DNA of 56,634 nt, taken from the NCBI GenBank assembly GCA_013349435.1, contig DUZQ01000009.1, forward strand, positions 1 to 56,634, in the 5' to 3' direction. A program made the translations under genes and the position numbers. Shown here piece after piece: positions 15,998-24,200 of this stretch. The notes beneath the pieces were generated by a model. That model was given only the letters and a program-made list of their open reading frames with translations. It was not told where the DNA came from and made no database searches. Origin of the DNA: Planctomycetota bacterium (GTDB lineage: Bacteria > Planctomycetota > Phycisphaerae > Sedimentisphaerales > Anaerohalosphaeraceae). Within the stretch, counting starts at the first letter, position 1. Each line of letters starts with the position of its first letter.

Positions 15998-17059
15998 ATG
16001 GCAGAACCGGATAGAACCGAACAACCGACGGCCAAGCGGTTATCCAAGGCCCGCGAACGGGGAAGCGTTCCCACAAGCCAGGAGATGCTCTCGGCTGTAA
16101 CGCTCATTGTACTGGTACTTATAACAATACCAATGGGTCCGAAGGTTGCCGAGTGGGCGATGCTGGAGATAAAAGAGGGTGTGAGTTGTGATTATTCCCA
16201 TATGGCCAATGCGCAGACCTTTCTTGCGTACGGCGGCCAGAAGGTCAAAGGTGCGCTAATGATAATGGCGCCTTTTTTTATTGCGTTGATGGCTGCCGGG
16301 GTAACGGCCAATGTTGCAATCAGCGGCAGGAACTTCTCGATGCGTGCTCTTCGTCTGAAATTTGACGTAATTAATCCATCGGGGGGCATGAAAAAACTCC
16401 TGTCTCTTTCATCAACAGTGAAACTGGGTCTTTCGGTGCTAAAAATCATCTTTATCGGCGGGATAGTTTATCTTTATCTGCACGATAAGATTGAATCTCT
16501 TGCAACATTTCAGTGGATTGGGTCCTCGCAAATACTCGGTTCGATAGCGACTCTAATCCTCGGGGTGCTTAAAAGGATATGTATTGGTCTTCTGGTAATC
16601 GCTGTAATCGACCTTATCTACCAGAAGTGGAAGTATATCGACGAACTGAAGATGACGAAACTGGAAGTAAAAGACGAAAGGCGGGCGTCCGATACTCCGC
16701 CGGAAGTCAAGAGGCGTCTTCGGCAGAAGCAGTTTGAATTTACGATGCGTCGCATGCTTCAGGATGTTCCGAAGGCTGATGTGGTTCTTGTGAACCCGGA
16801 CCACGTGGCGGTGGCATTGCAATACGACGGCGATACGATGCCTGCTCCGAAGGTGATAGCCAAGGGCAGGGAATATGTGTGTGAAAAAATCAAGGAAGTA
16901 GCGCGTGCATACGGTGTACCGATTATCCGCAGGCCGGCGCTTGCCCGCAAGCTGTACACAACCGTGGATATCGGCCAAATCATTCCGGATTCGCTGTTTG
17001 TGGCGGTAGCGGAGATTCTTGCCCTTATCTACCGGCTGCGTCATAACCGCCGTGGATAA
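15998..17059 (+). CDS. flhB: flagellar export switch protein FlhB (NPDH variant)
   Basis: FlhB is the export-gate protein that switches substrates from rod/hook to filament type after self-cleavage. The 353-residue protein has the N-terminal EPDRTEQPTAKRLSKARERG motif, four transmembrane helices, and the FlhBC domain. The cleavage motif is Asn-Pro-Asp-His (residues 266-269) where the family almost always has Asn-Pro-Thr-His. The reactive Asn-Pro pair and His are present, so cleavage may still occur, perhaps at a different rate. The following VAVALQYD and PIIRRPALARKLY stretches are typical. Confidence 0.95.
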   Translation: MAEPDRTEQPTAKRLSKARERGSVPTSQEMLSAVTLIVLVLITIPMGPKVAEWAMLEIKEGVSCDYSHMANAQTFLAYGGQKVKGALMIMAPFFIALMAAGVTANVAISGRNFSMRALRLKFDVINPSGGMKKLLSLSSTVKLGLSVLKIIFIGGIVYLYLHDKIESLATFQWIGSSQILGSIATLILGVLKRICIGLLVIAVIDLIYQKWKYIDELKMTKLEVKDERRASDTPPEVKRRLRQKQFEFTMRRMLQDVPKADVVLVNPDHVAVALQYDGDTMPAPKVIAKGREYVCEKIKEVARAYGVPIIRRPALARKLYTTVDIGQIIPDSLFVAVAEILALIYRLRHNRRG

Positions 17060-17080
17060 TGCTTTGAAGGTATTCGACAA

Positions 17081-18697
17081 ATGGAATATACTATAAGCGG
17101 CTCATGTTTGAAAACGATGTTCGATGCGGGGTTAATTACGGAAAAGCATTCGACACAAGTGGTGATTTCGCGCAACGATTTCATATTCACAACGGCGGCG
17201 TTGTCGTTGTTGGGGGGTCTTTTGGCTCCTGTTGGTCCTCAGTTTGTCGATATTTTCTGGGTTTTGAGCGTGTGCCTTGGAGGAGCGATAGTTCTGATTG
17301 GTTTTTCAGCCAAGGAAACAGGTGAATTGTCAAGCTTTCCACTGCTTTTGGTTGCAGGTTCCTGGCTTCGAATTGCTTTGACGGCGGCATCTGCAAGGCT
17401 GATTTTTTTAGGGGGCACAGGAGGCTATATTATCGAGGGTATCGGCGGCGCGATTGGTTCGGGCAAGAGCATTTTAATTATGGTAATCACTACAGCAGCA
17501 TCGATTGTCGGAGGGCTGTTTATTTATGGTTCGACAAAACGGATAATAAAATCATCATTGCGTTTTGCGTTTGACACTATGCCGTTGAAGCAGATAAGCA
17601 TCGAGACGGAACTGAACGCCGGCCTGATAGACAAGGGCAGGGCATCAATGCTTAAATCCAGGATAGCGGGTGAAACTCAGTTTTATATTAATATGGCCGG
17701 GGTAACAAAGCTTTTGCTTTGCGATGCGGCGATAAGTGTGCTGGTAGTGATTTTGACCGGTGCCGGCCAAACCGCAATAACGGCAATCGACCGGATCAGC
17801 AGCGGTAACGGGATACTGACACAACCATACGTAAGCCTTTCGGCGGCAGTTGCGATACTTTCGCTGCTGCCGGCGGTTTTAACGACTGCTGCTGCGGCAC
17901 ATCTGTCGGGCAAAAGTACGCTGAGCCTCGGGGAGGGTAATTCAAATGAGCAGCACAGCCGAACCGTCAAGATAGTTTCACAGGAATCGGGCCGAAAGGA
18001 GAAAGTGGAACTATTGAACCCGGAGTTTGCTCAAGTCGGTGCTCGGGAGGTATTGGTAGCGAAGAATAAGTCAAGTGATGAAAATATTACCAGATTCGAG
18101 CCTGTCGGCCGGGCCGGCGAGGCAGGCATTCAAAGCACAGGCTGCAAAGATAAGTACGAAAGCATCGAGGATTACTACAGCGATTTAACCGGACGAATAG
18201 AGGGACTGCCGAGCGAGCAAAAGACGGTTCTTTTCGGGGCGGCGAGCATAGAAGAGCTTCCTGTAACCGTAGCGGTGAACGTTGCGATTAAACTCTCAGA
18301 GCGGGAGCGGCGATGCCTTCTGATAGACGCCGACACCAAAAGAGGTGCCGTTGCGAAGGTTTTTGAGCTTGGCTCCGACGAGATTAAGGACAGAACGGCT
18401 GAAACCTGTATCAAAAATCTTTCGATTCGTAACGGGAGTGATTTGGCCGGCGTTGATATTGGCGCGGCTAAAGAAAAGATACAGGCCATCTCGAAGGATT
18501 ACGACAGGGTGATTATTTACGCTCCGAATATGAACTCTGCCAACGGGGGCGCGACATTATCATACATCGCGGCGGGAGCTATCGTGTTTGAAAGAGGCGG
18601 CGGAAACAACAACCTCACAAGGCCGGCGACAGAGCTTGGGTGCAAGTTGGTGGCAATTATGCCGGCAGCATGTTCCGTTGAAGGTACCCGGATGTGA
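17081..18697 (+). CDS. FlhA-like membrane domain fused to a Walker-A-less ParA/BY-kinase-like domain
   Basis: This 538-residue protein stands where flhA normally follows flhB. Residues 35-285 align by eye with the FlhA membrane part: FPLLLVAGSWLRIALTAASA (86-105), an FHIPEP-like segment RFAFDTMPLKQISIETELNA (161-180), the FYINMAGVTKLLLCDA segment (201-215), and a final LPAVLTTAAAAHLSG (273-287). Two FlhA proton-path positions differ: the Asp after KQMAI is Glu175, and the Asp of MDGAS is Ala206. The large FlhA cytosolic domain is missing. After a linker, residues 370-538 resemble a ParA/MinD/tyrosine-kinase (CpsD) fold, with CLLIDADTKRGAVAKVFEL (412-430) and a DYDRVIIYAPN strand (483-493). 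The phosphate loop, expected near 395-403, reads GAASIEELPV and lacks GKS/T. It is probably an inactive paralogue with a scaffold or regulatory role; function unknown. Confidence 0.8.
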   Translation: MEYTISGSCLKTMFDAGLITEKHSTQVVISRNDFIFTTAALSLLGGLLAPVGPQFVDIFWVLSVCLGGAIVLIGFSAKETGELSSFPLLLVAGSWLRIALTAASARLIFLGGTGGYIIEGIGGAIGSGKSILIMVITTAASIVGGLFIYGSTKRIIKSSLRFAFDTMPLKQISIETELNAGLIDKGRASMLKSRIAGETQFYINMAGVTKLLLCDAAISVLVVILTGAGQTAITAIDRISSGNGILTQPYVSLSAAVAILSLLPAVLTTAAAAHLSGKSTLSLGEGNSNEQHSRTVKIVSQESGRKEKVELLNPEFAQVGAREVLVAKNKSSDENITRFEPVGRAGEAGIQSTGCKDKYESIEDYYSDLTGRIEGLPSEQKTVLFGAASIEELPVTVAVNVAIKLSERERRCLLIDADTKRGAVAKVFELGSDEIKDRTAETCIKNLSIRNGSDLAGVDIGAAKEKIQAISKDYDRVIIYAPNMNSANGGATLSYIAAGAIVFERGGGNNNLTRPATELGCKLVAIMPAACSVEGTRM

Positions 18698-18778
18698 GTT
18701 GGATAAGTCGCGAAGATAAGTATTTGAAATACAGCAGAGTTTGCGGAGCACTCGAATCATCGAGCGAATGTATGTTTA

Positions 18779-21199
18779 TCATCCAAGCATGTTAAGGCTG
18801 GACATCTGCTGATTCAGCAACTGTAAGGTTCTTTCCAGGCGAGCGAACCTCAAGACAAGTCTTTCTTCATACGCATCAAGGCGTGTTTGTTCGGTTTCTA
18901 TCTGCTCGTTAAGGCGCTCGATGTAATCGGATATACTTTTCTTTGAGACCGGTATTCGGCCGTCGTATGCGAGTACATCGTCAAGCACATCCTTGACATC
19001 CCCGGCGAAGCCCTGCTTCACGTACACCGTTGCTTCTATTGGGGTGCTGTCGTCTATAAGCTGGTCCAAATCGACCGTGAATGTGAGGCTGTGCTCGGGA
19101 TAAAGGGGATTGCCGTTATCGTCTGTGTCCCAGTTACCGGTTACCACATTACCATCGATATTTTCCGCATCGACTGTTCTGGCCTCGCTCCAATCTTCAT
19201 CAGTTGTCTTAATCTGTACCTGTGAAATCGGACCACCGGTTGTGCCGTAAACCCTGACGTCGTAGGCTCCCGCCTGGGTCTGGGTGCCGGCGGCATAAAA
19301 CTTTATGGAGGAGGCATATTCACCTGCGGAGCTTCCGGTCTTCATAGCCCCAATCAAGTTAAGCACGCCGAGATAATCCTCACTGATAGCCTCGTCGAAC
19401 TCGGTATTGTCCAATTCGAGCAGGCCGTCGGAATTAATTGTAAGGCCGATATCTTTGGGCATAGTGAAACTGTCGGCGGAGGTAAAGCCGCCGGCAGCTA
19501 AGATAAACGGATTCTTTATCTGATTTCTGATGGTGGTAATTGAATAATCGCCGTACAATATCGGTGCGGTCTTGGTTTCGGCGTCGTAGTCGGCGTTTTC
19601 CTGGAGGAATTTAATTATCTCGTTGTAAGCGTTTATCATCTCATTCATTTTTTCTTTGAGGGTTTCGGTATCCCTTGTGAGTGTTAGCTCAACATCATCA
19701 TAGGTCTCTGTTACCGTGTTGTAGGTGGTATCATGCAGGTTAATTGTAACGCCGGATACAACATCATCTATAGTGTTTCCGTTTCTGCTTATCCAGCCGT
19801 CATGACCTCCGGTAGTTTCGGTAATGGCGTGAGTACCGGTGGTTGTCAGTCCGCTGGCGTCAATCGTAATTAAGCCGACGTCTCCTGCGGTGTCGCGGAA
19901 TGTGAATGTCAGGCCGTTATTCAAATCGGTCCCGCTAACGGTAATGTCACCGGAGCTGACGTTATCCAATGCTTCCAGGGCAGCCTGGACGGTACTTGCA
20001 TCAGCGCCGTAAGCAATATCGGCGGTGGTATGACCCTGGTATGTTAATGTATATGTCCCGGCGGAGGCCGATCCCCCTGTTGTAGTAAGGTCCTGCTGCT
20101 CGGCGGTTTGCGAATCCGGAGGGTATCCGTCCACCTTGACCTTGGAATCCTGTGCGGACTGTGTTTCTGTAAAGTCGGCGGCTGCAAATCCGCTGATTAA
20201 ATCGCCCGATGTTATCGTTCCGCCCTCATCCCCATCGAGGCTGAAAGTGGGCAGGTCCATGGTCGTTCCCTCTGCACTTGCATCTGTATATGCAAAGGAA
20301 GTAACGGTCAGGCTACTTGCGCCGTCAGCTATCGCGGTGAGTTTTATCTGGCCGTTGTATAAGGTTGCTTTAACCGTACCGTTATAGGCATCTTCAATCT
20401 CATCAAGCAGGTCCTGAATTGTAGTGTACTGGTTAATGCTGATATTTGTATCAACTGTTTGTCCGTAATGGTCCGTCCCCTGGATTGTGATATAGTCTCC
20501 GGTTTCAATGGTTCCGGTGGTATTGTCAAGGTCCTGTAGTTTGGTGGTAAGCTCGGCGTTTTCTTCGCTATACTGCAGGGCGGTGCCGCTTGTCAGCCAT
20601 ACCTCGGTATTGCTGCTGTTGATTGTAATCTGATAATCGGAGCCGCTGTCCTGGCCGCTGAGCACAAGGTGATATACGCCATCGCTGCCGTCATCATAGA
20701 CGAGTATCGAAGCGTTTATGCCGGGGTTATCGGCGTCATTGTTGATAAGGCCGACCAAATCCTCGAGGGTGGTCTCTGCGGTGGTCTGTATTACCAATTC
20801 CTCATTGTTGTACGAAATAACAAATTTACCCTCACCGACATAGGAAGTGGCATACTTAAGGCCGTCGTGCACCCACCGGTCCGAAGAGGACAACTGTTTG
20901 ATCTGGAGTGCGTGGTTTCCTTCCGAAGCATTAGAGTTGGCTGATGCGGTCATAATATCGGAGTCACTGGTGGAGGTATCAAAAGCCCTTAAGAGTCCGC
21001 TGTCGGCCAGTGCCCTGACGGTGGTTCTGAAGGTGTTAAGGTTGCTCTGCAAATCCGTGAGGGTGTCACGTTTAATTTGCTGGTCGGCCCTTTCTTCTTC
21101 CCGGGCCTGGATGGTACGGCTTTCAACTTCCACCAACTGCCTTACTATCTCGCTGGTATCGATTCCGGTGGCGAGACCTGGAAATGTTATCTCCGCCAT
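18779..21199 (-). CDS. fliD: flagellar filament cap protein FliD (enlarged)
   Basis: FliD caps the growing filament and helps flagellin fold. The 806-residue product is much longer than usual (roughly 450-680). Its N-terminal FliD_N domain opens with FPGLATGIDTSEIVRQLVEV. The C-terminal FliD_C part includes MNEMINAYNEIIKFLQEN and ends in a coiled coil. The extra length lies in the middle and includes a module at about 372-462 of the GTYTLTYQGHTTADIAYGAD type, a repeat found in many secreted planctomycete and other proteins. AGGAG lies six bases before the ATG. It is the last gene of the minus-strand block and converges on the FlhA-like gene. Confidence 0.92.
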   Translation of the reverse strand: MAEITFPGLATGIDTSEIVRQLVEVESRTIQAREEERADQQIKRDTLTDLQSNLNTFRTTVRALADSGLLRAFDTSTSDSDIMTASANSNASEGNHALQIKQLSSSDRWVHDGLKYATSYVGEGKFVISYNNEELVIQTTAETTLEDLVGLINNDADNPGINASILVYDDGSDGVYHLVLSGQDSGSDYQITINSSNTEVWLTSGTALQYSEENAELTTKLQDLDNTTGTIETGDYITIQGTDHYGQTVDTNISINQYTTIQDLLDEIEDAYNGTVKATLYNGQIKLTAIADGASSLTVTSFAYTDASAEGTTMDLPTFSLDGDEGGTITSGDLISGFAAADFTETQSAQDSKVKVDGYPPDSQTAEQQDLTTTGGSASAGTYTLTYQGHTTADIAYGADASTVQAALEALDNVSSGDITVSGTDLNNGLTFTFRDTAGDVGLITIDASGLTTTGTHAITETTGGHDGWISRNGNTIDDVVSGVTINLHDTTYNTVTETYDDVELTLTRDTETLKEKMNEMINAYNEIIKFLQENADYDAETKTAPILYGDYSITTIRNQIKNPFILAAGGFTSADSFTMPKDIGLTINSDGLLELDNTEFDEAISEDYLGVLNLIGAMKTGSSAGEYASSIKFYAAGTQTQAGAYDVRVYGTTGGPISQVQIKTTDEDWSEARTVDAENIDGNVVTGNWDTDDNGNPLYPEHSLTFTVDLDQLIDDSTPIEATVYVKQGFAGDVKDVLDDVLAYDGRIPVSKKSISDYIERLNEQIETEQTRLDAYEERLVLRFARLERTLQLLNQQMSSLNMLG

Positions 21200-21295
21200 A
21201 TTAAACTCCTGCTTACAATATTACACACGATTAGTTCTTATTCACATTATCGACAAAATGGACCCGGTATATCAGGTCTTTGAGTTATTTTTTCA

Positions 21296-24200
21296 CTAAT
21301 TTACGACTTTTACACCTCCGGAAATCTTTTGTAACAACTCTATCGCCGGTTTGTGATTATTTTTGAGTTTTAACTGGTTCCGGCAGGCTTTTTCGGCCTC
21401 AACCATGCGTCCGAGCCGTGCAAGCGCTATAGCCCGTGCGTACTGCAGATCCGGAACTATACCTCCGGAGCGATAAACTTCATCGAAACAATCCAGAGCC
21501 CGGCCGGGTTCGTCCGTCTTGAGCAGGTCAACGCCGTGTTCGAACAGGTTACGAATATCCCTGCATTTCGATACAGCGGCGGCGTTTGCCGCGGTGTTCA
21601 CGTCGCCGGCACAACCGAGCAACTTATCCTTGTAGTAGTCTCCATATCGCCGGAAATAATCTCCGAACCGGACCATGTGGCCGTGGACGTGTTTGTAGAA
21701 AGTATCCATCAGATATTTATAGTACCCGCGCCTTCTTACGGCCGGCTCGGCAATTCGCGCTATATCCGGACAAAGCACTTCGGCAGGATATATCGAGACC
21801 ATTTCATTTAAGATGTCAGCAGTGATTTTATTTCTGGCTTTGAATTTATGGGACAGACCCGACGACAAGAGCCTGTAGAAGTATGTGGGGCTGTCGCTGA
21901 CTCTTTTGAAATTTATTCGGAGGGAATTTCTGCACAGGAAGACGAAATCGGCGGCGTTTTCGAGTTCCTCATAGCCCCCTGTTCTGTCATACATTGACTT
22001 TCTCTTCAAACCACCCGGGTGAGGGATGGGTGAGTAGGCGTGTTCAAAGAGGAAATTCGGGAGAGTCTTGTTGTCGGCGAAGTCGAGATAGTCCCATCTT
22101 TGCCCCGGAGATTGACCCTCCCGGTCAACAAGTGTAAGACAGGCGGGGTAGAAATAATCGATGTCGGGGTTTCTCTGAGCAACGGCGACCATTTTTTCGA
22201 TGTAGTCGCAAGCTATGAAGTCATCGGAGTCAACGCTGATGATGTATTTACCCGCAGCGTTTGCAATAGCGACGTTTGTTCCGGACCATCGATTTTTATG
22301 CTCTTTACGAATGTATCGAATTCTTGAGTCCGAATATGAATCGACTATCTCCTTTGTTTTGTCTTCGCTTCCGTCATCAACAATTATCAGTTCAAAATTT
22401 TTATACGTCTGTGCCAGGACCGAATCGACTGCCTGAGCGATATACTTTTGCGCGTTGTATGCTATCATCTCCACGGAAACGAGGGGTTCGACCGGCGGGT
22501 TTTTGGTGCGGGATTCGACAAATTCGAGTTTTACCTCCTGATGCGGCGAGTTCGGCACAAAACCGGTATATCGCCTTACGTCGATCCTGAGTCCTGTCTG
22601 AAACATTTTTGCCAGGCTTTGGGCGGAATATTCGGTTTTCGTTCCGGCCCGATTCTCCGAGACGTTCTGAACAATGTTAACGGGATTGCAGAACGCGGCC
22701 GACTGCTCATAACAAAGCAGTGCGGGCCTTGCCCCGGCGTATATTCGCTTGTTTGCATCCATCAGGCCTTCAAGAATATTCGGATTGTCAAAATCCAGTT
22801 TTTTCAGCATCTCCAGCAGGTCGCTCGTTCTGTAAACGGAGCTTGAAAGCTCAAGCGGATAAGCAAAGTGAATTTGAGCGCCGGTCCAGTCGTACTTGAG
22901 CACCGACTTATCTACATACCAAAACGGAGGTAATGCAACCTGAACATCTCGTGCATAGCTGTAGGTCGTGTTCTTTCCGATTCTGAGCGAAAAGCCGAGT
23001 GCGTTACGATTTTGCTTCAAGAGGTCGGCTATGCTGGCGATATTGAAATCCTTTACAAACAGATTGTCATCCACAAGAAAGAGCACATATTCATATTGGC
23101 TTATGATGTTGAGCGTCTGGTTTTTGAAATCGGTTTCTTCAATAAACGTGAGCTTCGGCCAGTCGTTTTTGAGTGTGTCATATTGCGCGCGGTAAAAATC
23201 GTTCGATGCTTTGTAAAGCACGTTTAAGTTTATATTATCTCTATCCCGACAGTGAAGCAAGAATGATTCTATTGCTGCTGCAAGCTGCATCGGGCGGTCT
23301 TTGCTGAATATGAGACCCACCGTTTTTGTTTTCTGCTCCTTTTGGTCGGAAGTATGCTTTTTTTCATTTGTATCTTCGAAGGTCTTATAAGCGGATTCTT
23401 CCGGGGAAACGGCGGTTTCGTCGAGGAACGTTCGCAGCCGGCGCATCCAGATTTTGTGTTTGGCCAGCTCGTTGGGCGCATCGCTAACAAGTGAATCGAG
23501 CAGTAACTTATCACATACTTCCAACAAACGCTTGCGGTTCAGTTGCACTTTCTTGGTTGCGTGAACCTGCACATTGGAAAGACAAGGTTCATGGGGCCAG
23601 GTGCTTGTTTGTGTTCGAATGGTGCCGAATCCTAATTGTTTAAAGGTGTGTTCAAATCTTTGTGCGAACCAGTGGTCGGTATGGTAAGCCCAGCTATCGG
23701 CCTGGTCTCCGGCAAGATGGCGAACGACACCCATTTTGGTTTTGAGCGGAGCGTCGGAAAGAAGAGTTTTTGCGCTGCCGATAAGGTCGGGGGTTTCAAT
23801 GCGCAGTGTACCACCTGTCTTGAGCCATTCGTGCCATTTGATGAGCAGCCCGAGCGCGGTTGTGCGGTCGAAGTGCTCGAAGAGATGATGCAGTCTGATT
23901 TCATCAACACTGCAGGGCGGAAAACTCAGCTTTTTAATATCAGCGTAGATGTCCGCTCCGAGGTTTGTTACCACATTGTGCTTTTTTGGCGGATAATCAA
24001 TATTTATATAGTTATCGAAATGCCATTTTCCGCATCCGAGGTGAAGCCGGAGACCCTGGCCGGGACACCACAAATGTGCGGATTCGAGTTGTGAAAGCAC
24101 ATCGGTTTGGGGCACAAGCTCAAACGGCTTTCTGTCAAAAGGCCGGCTTTGATGATTCCGGTCCGGGAGGGTTTTTGTGTCGGTGAGATTTTTCATTACG

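Noticed and set aside
18751-18764. CTCGA-ATCA-TCGAG hairpin between the convergent FlhA-like and fliD genes, as a bidirectional terminator.
   Set aside because: The stem is only five base pairs and there is no T-run on either side; I do not support it as a terminator.
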